In this document: positions 13,011 to 24,176 of the stretch, piece by piece
Layout of the letters: the number at the start of each line of letters is the position of its first letter
Position numbering within the stretch: the stretch's first letter is position 1
Assembly (NCBI RefSeq): GCF_910592395.1
Contig: NC_088323.1
Location: forward strand, 15,671,501 to 15,735,500
DNA: 64,000 nucleotides
Direction: 5' to 3'
Source of the DNA: Lineus longissimus
Lineage: Eukaryota > Nemertea > Pilidiophora > Heteronemertea > Lineidae
Position numbers and translations under genes: made by a program
The notes under the pieces: model-generated
Database searches by the model: none
Seen by the model: only the letters and a program-made list of their open reading frames with translations
What the model was told of the DNA's origin: nothing

Positions 13011-13385
13011 GAGACCTTACTTCGCCTGGTATTAAATTCAGTTTTCAGAAACCTGAGAAATATCACTGGTGAATTATTATGATTTCAGAGGATGCCGAAC
13101 ACTCTTCAGAACCTGAAGTTTATAATGGTATTTATTTCAAACACACTAAATGATAAATAGAGACTACCATTATGAATTAAATTTGACAGTAAACAGTATT
13201 TTGCCCCTGTAAACAGTATTTTGTGTGCATTTCGAAATCCGGATTGCCACAAGATGTGTCTATTGTCGGACAGCTGAAACATTCCGACCAATTGCTTGAC
13301 TCCCGCCCTTTTCATTAGGGATGACATGAATCATTGAATGATGAGGTAGCAATGCCAATGAATCTTAGCCAATACGACACTTTAA

Positions 13386-13624
13386 AGGGGAACTATCAAT
13401 TGAATAGGCAGGAGCAGAGGGGATAATTTGGCCATCTTTAGGTGACTAGGCCTATGGGGGGATGCTCCTTGAGGGCCCTGGGTCATGTCAGAATTCCCTT
13501 ATGCACTAAATATATTCCTTGTACCAGCATGAATCATTCGGGCGTACTGTGAGATGTGGGAGACCCCTATTGGTGACTTTGTGTAACTTAATCTTGCCTG
13601 CCTATCTCGGCCTATATTGTCCCT
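13386..13624. mobile_element. TTAA-flanked MITE, CTATAGGCAG-like family
   Basis: TTAA at 13382-13385 and 13625-13628 flanks GGGGAACTATC and ATTGTCCCTT-type ends. It shares GGCAGGAGCAG, ATTTGGCCATCTTTAGGTGAC and CCTATTGG wording with 21280-21492. Confidence 0.65.
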
Positions 13625-13834
13625 TTAAAAAACTTTGGTCTTTACTATAGGCCTACTTGAAAATATACGAAGGAAGCAGCCGTCAAGACCGGATTTGTCA
13701 AAGAGACTACCGTCGAACCACTAGTACAGTGTCACCAGCCATATACCTGGATTGGGAACCGCTGCGCGCTTCGAGAAGGAAATGTTGCTATGTGTTTATT
13801 TATGAGAAAATAGAAATTAATATCTGTTTTCCAG

Positions 13835-13931
13835 ACACTGAAACGACAAAGAGTGAGAGGATATCTCTGCACATGATAGCGAGGCGGCATCTGAAGAAAG
13901 AAATCACGTCCAGCTACTCGCAGGAGGAGAT
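13835..13931 (+). CDS. LRRC46-like: LRRC46-like exon a
   Basis: Acceptor TTTTCCAG at 13827-13834 and donor GTGAGT at 13932. It encodes TETTKSERISLHMIARRHLK, the basic pre-LRR region. Needs one base from an upstream exon. Confidence 0.75.
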
Positions 13932-16900
13932 GTGAGTAGCCATTGTACTTACATTGTTGTATCTCTCGTAGTCCTACAGATCCATATTTGTCAGGGGGAA
14001 TAATCGCATCCCTCCTCTCATGTTGAAACCAATAGCATTCCGCGAAGATGACGTCACTGCAGCTGCTGCCCTCTATTTCCCCATCGCTGAATTACAGGCA
14101 ATGTCGGACAAACATGCGGTTTCGTAATGGATTCAGGCTTTCTAACTAGGGCAGTTAGATTCAATCTGGCACATGTCCGAGTGTTGGAAATACTACATAA
14201 TTGTTCTGAATATTTCTCTCTCTGACTCTATGGTATCATTCATGCTAAAAACAATGCAGGGTCAAAGATAATTGACTTTGAAATAAGCTCAAATGCGTAG
14301 AAATAAGTGTCGATGTCCGACTGTCACGTGACTAAAACGTCATCAATATCTTATGCAAATGACCTTGTGAGCTATAAATAGTAACTTCGCGGGATGCTAT
14401 ATCAAAAATAGTGCTTCTACCTGGATTTGAAGACAGTACTTTTTGAGGGACAGGGAGCAGTTTCGGTCAAAAAGAGCATAAAATAGTGCGCAACGCTGTT
14501 TGAATCGAAAGAAAGACTCGTTGGGAATTCAACATCTGCTGTTAACTGTACTTGGGCTGGTACCCGCACAGTAAACACTCTAAACAGAGCAGTCTCATGG
14601 CTCATGCAGACACACTGCCCATTTAAGAATGAGTTTGTTCCATCTATAGATCCATGCACTTGATTGGGACCAACGTTTACGAAGACGTCGCGTCTCGTCA
14701 CGTTACAGTAATGTAAAATGCATGGTGACGTGACGACGGCCAACACTACGTCATGTAAACGTTGTTCCCAATCTAGTGCATGAATCTATAGTTGTGGAGT
14801 TATTTTAAAACAGAGGTGGTCCAGGCAGACAGACATTCCAAAATAAATCTATCTGTGAGGACAAGATTGGTGTCGAACTAAAGGGCATCTTGACCACCAA
14901 GGTTTTGCATCTTATCAAGATTGGAGCTTGAGATTTACAACTGCCACCACTGCCATGGCAGTCAGTGGCCTCCCCGCCAAAATGGCCTTCGTGCCCTCGA
15001 GATCTTCTCTCGTACTTTCCAGTACCCAAGGCCAAAATGGGTACCCTAATAATTCTTAATTTCAAAGCCTGAACTTAAGATTTAAAGATATACCCAGGTT
15101 ACAGTTAGAGGGGGTACATTATAGTCCATGAGGTTCAGGATGTCCGTTAAAGAAGGAGGCTACAAACTGCATCTTTCCATTTCTTTCTTTTTCCTTCCAG
15201 TTTGGATGAGTTGAACAAGATCACACATCTGCGCCTCGACCGTGAAAGCATCCAGAATATTGACCATCTTGAGCTGTTAGGAGGCTCAGTCACGAACGTG
15301 TATCTGCAACATGTAAGTTCTTGATTCAAAGCAATTCATCGGCTTAATTTTGGTACAGGAGCCTCTTAGCCTAGTGGTTAACATCACTGGCTACCACGCA
15401 AAAGGGCGGATTCGATCCTTGGGGAATCCCAGGATTGTATTCATGGATGACCGTTCAGCTAAAAGTTAGCTCCACTGTTATTTATTGGTATCGATTTTCA
15501 GCACGTGGCTGCGCTGGCCGAAAAATAGCTGCCACAGCAAAAGGGTTCAAGAGGTGCCAGGGGTAGGTACCTCCGGTCTCTGACCAGCGGACATTTTCCC
15601 CTGGTTGGATGCCTACTAGCAAACTGTCGGCGTGTGACTCTTGTCACTCTAGGGAGGTGTGATCCTTTGCCTTACATTCCTTACCTAGCTCTACCCAGGT
15701 CTGCAGTGGCTACCAATTGGTTACGCTTAGGTGCCTGGTGTCTATGCTGATTTTCTGCCCTTGATTTTCAAAATTTATTTTTCAGAATCGAATTGAAGTG
15801 ATAGAAAATCTGGAGTACCTTTCCAACGTCAGCTTCCTCACTTTGTCAAATAACAGGATTGAACGAATTGAAAATCTCCTTCCTCTGAGAAAACTCAAGT
15901 TTCTTGACTTGTCTGAGAATCTTATCAATAGCTTTGATATAGGTACGTCATCAAATACAATGATTTCTTACTTATTAAATGCGATTTCGCACACCAATGA
16001 TTCAGCCTACTTCTTTCATTTTCTCGGGCGGTGAAATTGAACCGTCTCATTTCCTATTCATTAGTCTGCCACAGACCAGTTAGATAGATAAGGCCTGCTG
16101 AACATGTGGACAATAGGGCCTGCAATAGGGTTCCATTCAGTAACTCACTCTCTTCTGTTTATGAGTACAGCACAGATCAGTAAGCTAGACTCAGCCTGAT
16201 GAACATGTGGACAATAGGGCCTGCAATAGGGTTCCATTCAGAAACTCGCTCTTCTGTTTATGAGTACAGCACAGATCAGTAAGCTAGACTCAGCCTGCTG
16301 AACATGTGGACAATAGGGCCAGCAATAGGGTTCCATTCAGAAACTCACTCTCTTCTGTTTATGAGTACAGCACAGATCAGTAAGCTAGACTCGGCCTGAT
16401 GAACATGTGGACAATAGGGTTCCATTCAGTAACTTGCGTATGACTTGACGATGCTCTGATACCGACTGAGGCCTGGTATGGGCATTATATTTGTCTTAGG
16501 AAATTCACTTTAAAGGGACAACTAAGGCCAGTTCCCTGGCCTGAGGATGTCATGGAAAATCAGACGTCCTGGTGTTGAGGCTCTCATAACTGATCCCCAG
16601 CAGCCGGGAGTGGAACCAGTCTGTATGCACTAACCCAACACATTCACTGTATCACTGTGTATGAAGGACTGCTCCACCTTCACTGCAGTTACAATCCTGA
16701 TGGAACCAGTCTGTATGCACTAACCCAACACATTCACTGTATCACTGTATGAAGGACTGCTCCACCTTCACTGCAGTTGCAGTCCTGATGGAACCAGTCT
16801 GTATGCACTAACCCAACACATTCACTGTATCACTGTGTATGAAGGACTGCTCCACCTTCACTGCAGTTACAATCCTGACTTATTCGATGTGTTTTTCAGA

Positions 16901-19900
16901 TGAAATCCCCCAAACTGTCATCATTTTGAACCTGGGTGGTAATCCATGTACGAATAAAGCGGACTATCGGTGAGTAGGAGAACAGCGACCTCAGTCGGTG
17001 GGTTTTATATCGGAGCTTTCCTTATTAGGCTGGTTGCCTGCCAAGGCCAAGGAGACCAGTCACCCCATCAACTGCCTTTGATGTTTTCACCTCTCAAACC
17101 CCCCCCCCCTAGCTAGGACAGAGACTGCATGTGAGTAGATTGAGGACATTGGTGGACATGTTTATGTCAGAGCTTTTCCTGCTCTTTGACTGGTCTCCTG
17201 CCAAGGAGACCAGTCTCCGCCAACGCGGACCTTTGTTGTTATCATCTTCCAACGCCCTGCCCTGCTATGAAAGTATTTGCATTCCCTTTATTTTTACATT
17301 TACTTTGATATCCCCGGCTTCTGGCAATCCCTAGCAAACAGACACATCTGAACACATTGGTTCTCCATGCCTGTCTGATTTATTTAGATAGGTAAACACA
17401 GACCAATCGGGGTTTCCACGAGAAAAAATATTTTGGGTACGGACTAAAAGTGACTGGCGAAGCCTGTCACCAGACGCCAGAGACCAAGGGGTTGTGACTG
17501 GCTTTGAGTCGGGTACATGCACTTGATAATATCTGGACGGCTTCATGTGACTCACTGACTTGAATCAGTCTCTCTGACCGCAGCTGCATTTATTCTGTAG
17601 TCCTGTAACATGTATATTCAACACTAAATTCACCAAAAAAATTTCGAACTGATTTTTTTTGGTACTTATCTTTACCCTAGGATTTATTTTGGATATGTAA
17701 CTTTGCCCATTTTACCCTCTGGCAGAAACCCTGCCAATCAGCCACAGCTAATTATATATTAGATAACATTAAACTAACAACTCTTACACTGAAATGGAAC
17801 ACAATTAAATCCACTGAAATATAACACACAATAAATCCTAAATATGGCATAAAAGTCACTCAATTTCCACATTTACAGATACTTAACGAAAATGTAAGGC
17901 CGTGAAAATCGAATATTTTGAAAATTGAATTACTGTTACATGGTTGTCTGAGGTACAAAAAAGCTGCAATTTCACAAAACCGCAAAAAAATGTCTGCGAG
18001 TATTTCCTCGTTTACAGTTCTTCATTTTTCACCTGTCTTCCAGAGGTCGTATAATTCAAGATTTACCCAAACTGCAGCAGCTGGATGGCGAAGATGTGAC
18101 GAAGGTGGAAAAAATGGAGGCTGGGTTTGTCGTGTCTGATTCGGAGGAAGATGAGGAGGAGAGCGGGTCATCGGAGGAGGAAGAAGGAGAAACTCGGACA
18201 CAGAGTGAGGGCAGGTTTACTTGATTTGAACCGAGTAATTCCAAAAGAGAAGTTTTACAAAAACCTCCTCTTAGAGCAGGGAAAGTCGTACAGAGACAAA
18301 CATTTCCGTCATCGACATAGTAGCTATAGTCGTACTTCCACCTATCAAATCCCCGTGTCTTTTGCGCTTAGCTAGGTGGAATCTGAATAGACACGGCAAT
18401 TGCAATTTCTAAGATCCGGCGACAGATGGCGCGGTGTAGTTGCCTCGGTATTCCCGCGAAATTCCCCTCCAACGGGAAAGAAACACAGGAGAGCTCCCTA
18501 CCTACAGCGCACCTGTCGCCGGGGCTATTAACCATTATCTAACACCACTGATAGGTGTAAGTGCGCCGCGGGTTTTTTGACACACGGTGAAGACACGGGT
18601 CTTGAAAAAACACGGGGTTTTATGATAGGTGGAACTACGACTTATGATAGTGATAAAGAAGTTTGAAAAAAACTGATGTTGGCTGAGGGAAAGTTACAGC
18701 TCAAGATCCCCTTCCTCCTGGCTCTACACTTTAAAGTGTTTCAGCAACTTTTAACAAATTTGCATGTGTGATTAATGTACTACAGCATTGTGTATAACTT
18801 CTATTTTCCCCAGCCAACGGTGTACCCCTTTAACACCTTGGTGCCCGAGATGTTTTGGATGTTACATTTTGAAGTCGTTTGGCTCCGAAACTGAGCAACA
18901 TCTTTTGAAAAAAAGGTCACTTTTGTTTGCGGAATTTTATTCTCTTCAAAAAGGCACTTGTTGCAATCCATTACGACCTCCCAGTCCAAAGCTAAACTCT
19001 GTACCGGTCTACATTTTTTGAAGGCTTCTAGATTCTAAAGGGACTTAGCTTTTGAAAAAAAATGTCACTTTTTGTCTGCAGAATTTGATTCTCTTCAAAA
19101 TGGCACTTGTCACAATGTGATACAGGAGCCTCATAGCCTAGTGGTTTACACTGCTGGCCACCACGCAATAGGGCCCGGGTGCGATCCCGGGGAGAACCCA
19201 GAGCCTAGTGGTTTACACTGCTGGCCACCACGCAATAGGGCCCGGGTGCGATCCCGGGGAGAACCCAGAGCCTAGTGGTTTACACTGCTGGCCACCACGC
19301 AATAGGGCCCGGGTGCGATCCCGGGGAGAACCCAGAGCCTAGTGGTTTACACTGCTGGCCACCACGCAATAGGGCCCGGGTTCGATCCCGGGGAGAACCC
19401 AGAGCCTAGTGGTTTACACTGCCGGCCACCACGCAATAGGGCCCGGGTTCGATCCCGGGGAGAACCCAGAGCCTAGTGGTTTACACTGCTGGCCACCACG
19501 CAATAGGGCCCGGGTTCGATCCCGGGAGAACCCAGAGCCTAGTGGTTTACACTGCTGGCCACCACGCAATAGGGCCCTGGTTCGATCCCGGGAGAACCCA
19601 GAGCCTAGTGGTTTACACTGCCGGCCACCACGCAATAGGGCCCGGGTTCGATCCCGGGGAGAACCCAGAGCCTAGTGGTTTACACTGCTGGCCACCACGC
19701 AATAGGGCCCGGGTTCGATCCCGGGAGAACCCAGAGCCTAGTGGTTTACACTGCTGGCCACCACGCAATAGGGCCCTGGTTCGATCCCGGGAGAACCCAG
19801 AGCCTAGTGGTTTACACTGCCGGCCACCACGCAATAGGGCCCGGGTTCGATCCCGGGGAGAACCCAGAGCCTAGTGGTTTACACTGCCGGCCACCACGCA

Positions 19901-21182
19901 ATAGGGCCCGGGTTCGATCCCGGGGAGAACCCAGAGCCTAGTGGTTTACACTGCTGGCCACCACGCAATAGGGCCCGGGTTCGATCCCGGGAGAACCCAG
20001 AGCCTAGTGGTTTACACTGCTGGCCACCACGCAATAGGGCCCTGGTTCGATCCCGGGAGAACCCAGAGCCTAGTGGTTTACACTGCCGGCCACCACGCAA
20101 TAGGGCCCGGGTTCGATCCCGGGGAGAACCCAGAGCCTAGTGGTTTACACTGCTGGCCACCACGCAATAGGGCCCGGGTTCGATCCCGGGAGAACCCAGA
20201 GCCTAGTGGTTTACACTGCTGGCCACCACGCAATAGGGCCCTGGTTCGATCCCGGGAGAACCCAGAGCCTAGTGGTTTACACTGCCGGCCACCACGCAAT
20301 AGGGCCCGGGTTCGATCCCGGGGAGAACCCAGAGCCTAGTGGTTTACACTGCTGGCCACCACGCAATAGGGCCCGGGTTCGATCCCGGGGAGAACCCAGA
20401 GCCTAGTGGTTTACACTGCCGGCCACCACGCAATGGGGCCCGGGTTCGATCCCGGGGAGAACCCAGAGCCTAGTGGTTTACACTGCTGGCCACCACGCAA
20501 TAGGGCCCGGGTTCTATCCCGGGGAGAACCCAGAGCCTAGTGGTTAACACTGCTGGCTACCACGCAATAGGGCCCTGGTTCGATCCCGGGGAGGACCCAG
20601 GATCGTATGTCTGGATGAACCGGCGTGGCTTTCAAGGAACTAAAATTCCTGGCTCTTCACAGTCCTTTGAATGAGACTCAAAACCGAGGTTCCTTGTACC
20701 TGGTGTCTATGCCAGGGCAAGCTAAGACCCCACCAAGTGAGAAACATGAGTAGCTTGCGTGGACTCTATCTCTCTCACCAAAGTCGGACCACTAGGCCAA
20801 TAAACCCAATTGGCGCCTAACCGTAGTGGCACGCAGGATACGCTCATCCCGCCTTGGAGGAGGATTACTCCTAGGAGAATGACCCCTCCAAGTGCAGAGC
20901 GAACGCTGAAGAAGAAGAAGAAGAACAATGTGATACTACCTCCCAAGTCCTGGGTACATCCTGGTGACCCAAAAATCACCGCGCTTTTTCTCTTCCTTTC
21001 CAGATTTTTTCTCGACTACAATGGATGGTCTGATGAAGCGATCACAGAAACGCATCCAGGCGGCCATTAAGGAGCACAGTCGAAAAGACAGAATCTTGAC
21101 CGATCTTCGTGAGGACCTCCCACCCGATACCGCTCGTTCCTTGCAGGGGATCCGAGACTCTAGATTAGGACTCGCAAAATAG
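13835..21182 (+). CDS. LRRC46-like: LRRC46-like leucine-rich-repeat protein
   Basis: Six exons (13835-13931, 15201-15312, 15786-15942, 16900-16969, 18044-18204, 21004-21182) join in one frame: 776 nt plus one base from an unseen 5' exon gives 258 residues and a stop. LDEL...LRLDRES begins the repeat domain, followed by LRRs such as VSFLTLSNNRIERIENLLPL and LKFLDLSENLI. DEIPQTVIILNLGGNPCTN is the capping region seen in LRRC46. The C-terminal third has an acidic stretch (SDSEEDEEESGSSEEEEGE), then a basic helical segment (KRSQKRIQAAIKEHSRKDR). Vertebrate LRRC46 (about 320 aa) is a cilia/sperm-flagellum protein; the same role here is inference. The N-terminal start codon was not fixed. An ATG-led frame from 13657 runs into exon 1 but crosses its acceptor. 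Confidence 0.88.
14035..14397 (+). mobile_element. GCATTCCGCG MITE, copy 1, with promoter-like end
   Basis: About 363 bp with inverted ends GCATTCCGCGAAG / CTTCGCGGGATGC, TA on each side. It contains TGACGTCA (14049), TCACGTGA (14324), ATGCAAAT (14353) and TATAAATA (14373). Copies 2-4 are at 40047, 45162 and 52157. Confidence 0.85.
14644..14791. mobile_element. Hairpin MITE
   Basis: Inverted arms of about 37 bp (14644-14680 and 14755-14791), starting CTATAGATCCATGCACTTGA and ending in its near complement, around a ~74-bp CG-rich loop. It lies in the LRRC46 intron. Confidence 0.75.
15201..15312 (+). CDS. LRRC46-like: LRRC46-like exon b
   Basis: Follows a long pyrimidine tract ending TTCCTTCCAG; donor GTAAGT at 15313. 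Encodes LDELNKITHLRLDRESIQNI and VTNVYLQH, the first repeats. Confidence 0.88.
15346..15760 (+). mobile_element. SINE related to the 19-21 kb element
   Basis: GGAGCCTCTTAGCCTAGTGG, TGGCTACCACGCAAAAGGG and GATTCGATCCTTGGGGAATC match the single-unit head of the family, with a perfect A box. The body after CCCAGGATTGTATTCATGGA diverges. Confidence 0.65.
15786..15942 (+). CDS. LRRC46-like: LRRC46-like exon c
   Basis: Acceptor TTTTTCAG, donor GTACGT at 15943. Encodes two complete leucine-rich repeats with LxxLxLSxNxI spacing. Confidence 0.9.
16000..16510. repeat. Dispersed element with ~100-bp tandem units
   Basis: Four units of about 100 bp, each with GAACATGTGGACAATAGGG and GGTTCCATTCAG (starts near 16100, 16201, 16300, 16401). 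The edges (CACCAATGATTCAGCCTA; CTTGCGTATGACTTGACGAT) recur at 51805-51960 with one unit only. Confidence 0.8.
16611..16879. repeat. ~90-bp tandem repeat, three units
   Basis: GGAACCAGTCTGTATGCACT begins at 16612, 16702 and 16790. Ends 20 bp before exon d. Confidence 0.9.
16900..16969 (+). CDS. LRRC46-like: LRRC46-like exon d
   Basis: Acceptor GTTTTTCAG, donor GTGAGT at 16970. Encodes DEIPQTVIILNLGGNPCTNK, the most LRRC46-specific stretch. Confidence 0.9.
16970..18043. other. LRRC46 intron between exons d and e
   Basis: A phrase like GCCAAGGAGACCAGTC occurs twice (about 17050 and 17205), so part is duplicated. The rest is AT-rich with nothing recognised. Confidence 0.4.
18044..18204 (+). CDS. 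LRRC46-like: LRRC46-like exon e, acidic region
   Basis: Acceptor CTGTCTTCCAG, donor GTGAGG at 18205. Encodes IIQDLPKLQQLDGEDV, then a Glu/Asp/Ser-rich run. Confidence 0.85.
18324..18650. mobile_element. TIR element in LRRC46 intron
   Basis: Inverted arms of about 35-40 bp: CTATAGTCGTACTTCCACCT at the left, and its near complement AGGTGGAACTACGACTTATG at the right. The core is CG-rich (GTGCGCCGCGGG). Confidence 0.75.
19124..20924 (+). mobile_element. SINE with tandemly amplified tRNA-like head
   Basis: Flanked by a perfect 12-bp target duplication ACAATGTGATAC (19112-19123, 20925-20936), with a (GAA)n tail, so the whole 1.8 kb behaves as one retroposed unit or a SINE that expanded in place. 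The first head has a perfect A box (TAGCCTAGTGG). The body from about 20596 contains CCTTGTACCTGGTGTCTATG and CCGCCTTGGAGGAGG, and is shared in part with 1711-1925. It lies in the sense direction of the LRRC46 intron. Confidence 0.85.
19126..20595 (+). repeat. ~22 tandem tRNA-like Pol III promoter units
   Basis: Units of 66-67 bp: GAGCCTAGTGGTTTACACTG, then GGCCACCACGCAATAGGGCC, then GGGTTCGATCCCGGG. Most carry a perfect B box (GGTTCGATCCC) and a 10/11 A box; the first three have GGTGCGATCCC. A 199-bp three-unit higher-order repeat recurs (19476, 19675, 19941, 20140). No run of four T occurs in the array. Confidence 0.95.
21004..21182 (+). CDS. LRRC46-like: LRRC46-like terminal exon
   Basis: Acceptor CTTTCCAG. 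Two bases complete a codon, then 58 residues and TAG at 21180-21182. Encodes MKRSQKRIQAAIKEHSRKDR and LPPDTARSLQGIRDSRLGLA. The frame fits exon e exactly across a 2.8-kb intron. Confidence 0.8.
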
Positions 21183-22210
21183 CAATTAGGAATGATGTTG
21201 TCTATGAAGTTACTGTGAACCGTGACATTTTTACGAGCATTTATTTTCGAGGTTTACATGTACATGTATGTCCCATTAAAGGGACACTATAGGCAGCTGC
21301 TAGGTAGGTGAGATAAAGTTACACAAAGTCGCCAATAGGGGCCTCTCCCATCTCACTGAATGTCAAAACTATTCACGCTTGTACAATCAATTACATTGAC
21401 TGCTAAATCTAACATGACTGTGTCCTCACTGTACATATTAGTCACCTAAAGATGGCTAATTGAACTCCCCTGCTCCTGCCTATAGTCCCCCTTTAACACG
21501 AACCTTACAAGTGCGAACATTTCTACTGATACATTAAATTTCGGCACCAAGCACAATAGTCCAGCCCCGAGTTGAAATCAGCAAATTTGCCAAATTTTAG
21601 CAACGCAAAAATTTCCCGGTTCACAGTGTTTGACACAATTCAAATCCGTCCAGATTTTCTTTGTATTTATTCGAGGCTCTCCTCAATTCTTTGACTGCAG
21701 ATCTACAGTGTACATATGTCGTACTATCCAGTTTGTTCCTGATTGTGGAGACGAAAACAGATGTGCTTGGGGATCACCTGATGCTGTCAAAGGTAGTTTG
21801 CCATGGCATTTCTATACATTCTACCAGCAGTTAATGAGAGGCAGTATTAATCTGGCCTCACCCCATACATCCAAGTGCGCTGAGCTTAAAGGGTTAACTC
21901 CAGACGAGACAAACCATTTTCCAGATAGGGGTGTTCCACGTAGTGCCTGTAATGCAATGCATTAGTACTATAGTTACAGGTGACCCCCCTATTGGGTCAT
22001 ACCCATTCACTCATGGCCAGGTCTCAAGTGTCACCAGTTTAAAGATTGTTCTTCATAGATTCATAAAGTTTTCTCCATGTACTGCCTCTTATTGACTGTT
22101 TTTTTTAAATTTCATGTTTTGTATATTATGATAAAAAATGATTTTGTAACACTTAGTGTGCTTTTTCATGTTGGAAAATTTGAATAAAATATACCATGTA
22201 TCAAGTAGAC
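21183..22210 (+). other. LRRC46-like 3' UTR and poly(A) signal
   Basis: AATAAA at 22183-22188 is the first canonical signal after the stop and would give a 1-kb 3' UTR that includes a MITE. The 70-bp satellite begins only about 50 bp later. Confidence 0.5.
21280..21492. mobile_element. TTAA-flanked MITE in LRRC46 3' UTR
   Basis: TTAA at 21276-21279 and 21493-21496; ends AAGGGACACTATAGGCAG / TGCCTATAGTCCCCCTT. Relatives at 13386-13624 and near 38491. Confidence 0.75.
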
Positions 22211-22249
22211 CATGGGAGCCATTATCAAGTTCATTCTATCCTGGATAGA

Positions 22250-23913
22250 AAACAACCTATTGTCTTTTGAGACACCCTGAATAGGGAGTTCTTCATCCAG
22301 TACATCATGTCCTTGTTGGACAACCTACTGTCTTTGAGACACCCTGAATAGGGAGTTCTTAATCCAATACATCATGTCCTTGTTGGAGGACAACCTACTG
22401 TCTTTGAGACACCCTGAATAGGGAGTTCTTCATCCAGTACATCATGTCCTTGTCGGAGGACCACCTACTGTCTTTGAGACACCCTGAATAGGGAGTTCTT
22501 CATCCAGTACGTCATGTCCTTGTTGGAGGACAACCTACTGTCTTTTGAGACACCCTGAATAGGGAGTTCTTCATCCAGTACATCATGTCCTTGTCGGAGG
22601 ACAACCTGCTGTCTTTTGAGACACCCTGAAGAGGGAGTTCTTCATCCAGTACATCATGTCCTTGTTTGAGGACAAACTACTGTTTTTGAGACACCCTGAA
22701 GAGGGAGTTCTTCATCCAGTACATCATGTCCTTGTTGGAGGACATCCTACTGTCTTTGAGACACCCTGAATAGGGAGTTCTTCATCCAGTACATCATGTC
22801 CTTGTTTGAGGACAAACTACTGTTTTTGAGACACCCTGAATAGGGAGTTCTTCATCCAGTACATCATGTCCTTGTTGGAGGACATCCTACTGTCTTTGAG
22901 GCACCCTGAATAGGGAGCCCTTCATCCTGACATCATGTCCTTGTCGGAGGACAACCTACTGTCTTTGAGACACCATGAATAGGGAGTTCTTCATCCAGTA
23001 CATCATGTCCTTGTTGGAGGACCACCTACTGGATGAAGAACTCCCTATTCAGGAGTTTCTGAAACCTAGGGCACTACTCGATAGGTGGCTAACAAGAAAC
23101 TACGCATTTACTGTTGTTGCCGACGTAAGAAAGGGAGCCCTTCATCCTGACATCATGTCCTTGTCGGAGGACAACCTACTGTCTTTGAGACACCCTGAAT
23201 AGGGAGTTCTTCATCCAGTACATCATGTCCTTGTTGGAGGACATCCTACTGTCTTTGAGGCACCCTGAATAGGGAGCCCTTTATCCTGACATCATGTCCT
23301 TGTCGGAGGACAACCTACTGTCTTTGAGACACCATGAATAGGGAGTTCTTCATCCAGTACATCATGTCCTTGTTGGAGGACAGCCTACTGCCTTTGAGAC
23401 ACCCTGAATAGGGAGTGCTTCATCCAGTACATCATGTCCTTGTCGGAGGACAACCTGCTGTCTTTTGAGACACTCTGAAGAGGGAGTTCTTCATCCAGTA
23501 CATCATGTCCTTGTTTGAGGACAAACTACTGTTTTTGAGACACCCTGAAGAGGGAGTTCTTCATCCAGTACATCATGTCCTTGTTTGAGGACAACCTACT
23601 GTCTTTGAGGCACCCTGAATAGGGAGCCCTTCATCCTGACATCATGTCCTTGTCGGAGGACAACCTACTGTCTTTGAGACACCCTGAATAGGGAGTTCTT
23701 CATCCAGTACATCATGTCCTTGTCGGAGGACAGCCTACTGTCTTTGAGACACCATGAATAGGGAGTTCTTCATCCAGTACATCATGTCCTTGTTGGAGGA
23801 CCACCTACTGGATGAAGAACTCCCTATTCAGGAGTTTCTGAAACCTAGGGCACTACTCGATAGGTGGCTAACAAGAAACTACGCATTTACTGTTGTTGCC
23901 GACGTAAGAAAGT
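22250..23913 (-). repeat. 70-bp satellite, array 3
   Basis: About 23 units in the same orientation as array 2. A block ending in a non-satellite edge (GGAGTTTCTGAAACCTAGGG ... GTTGTTGCCGACGTAAGAAA) occurs inside the array at about 23050-23130 and again at its right end at 23830-23913. This shows a ~780-bp duplication of the array border. Confidence 0.92.
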
Positions 23914-24080
23914 TTTTTGCATTCCTTTACACGAGATTTTTCCAATATATTTTAACTTGTTCAGGAATCTTAAAATCCTATCCTCACGACAAAGCCAGGC
24001 ACATGCTCCTCCCCTTGCAGCATCTTTTCAATTTCATTGTATGATGAATGCTTGCCTCTTCTGCAATGGAAGTGTCGACA

Positions 24081-24176
24081 GTGATCACTCGCACAACGTA
24101 GTGAGTGTAATGGTTACGTATGTATAAAGTGTAAATAAAATTCATATTATATCCATAATGTCCATCGAATCTGAAA
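24081..24176. repeat. Short dispersed repeat shared with 41.6 kb
   Basis: TCACTCGCACAACGTAGTGA, GTAATGGTTACGTATGTATA and ATGTCCATCGAATCTGAAAA recur in the same order at 41636-41738. Confidence 0.7.

Noticed and set aside
19409-20406. Open frames through the tRNA-like array on both strands
   Set aside because: They follow the 66-67-bp SINE-head repeat and change frame with each unit; not protein genes.
19126-20595. Array of true tRNA genes
   Set aside because: A and B boxes are good, but I could not find a paired acceptor stem or a clear anticodon arm in the unit; SINE head with target duplication fits better.
22975-24044. Two identical N-terminal open frames (MNREFFIQYIMSLLEDHLLD)
   Set aside because: Both come from satellite sequence plus its duplicated border, not from a gene family.
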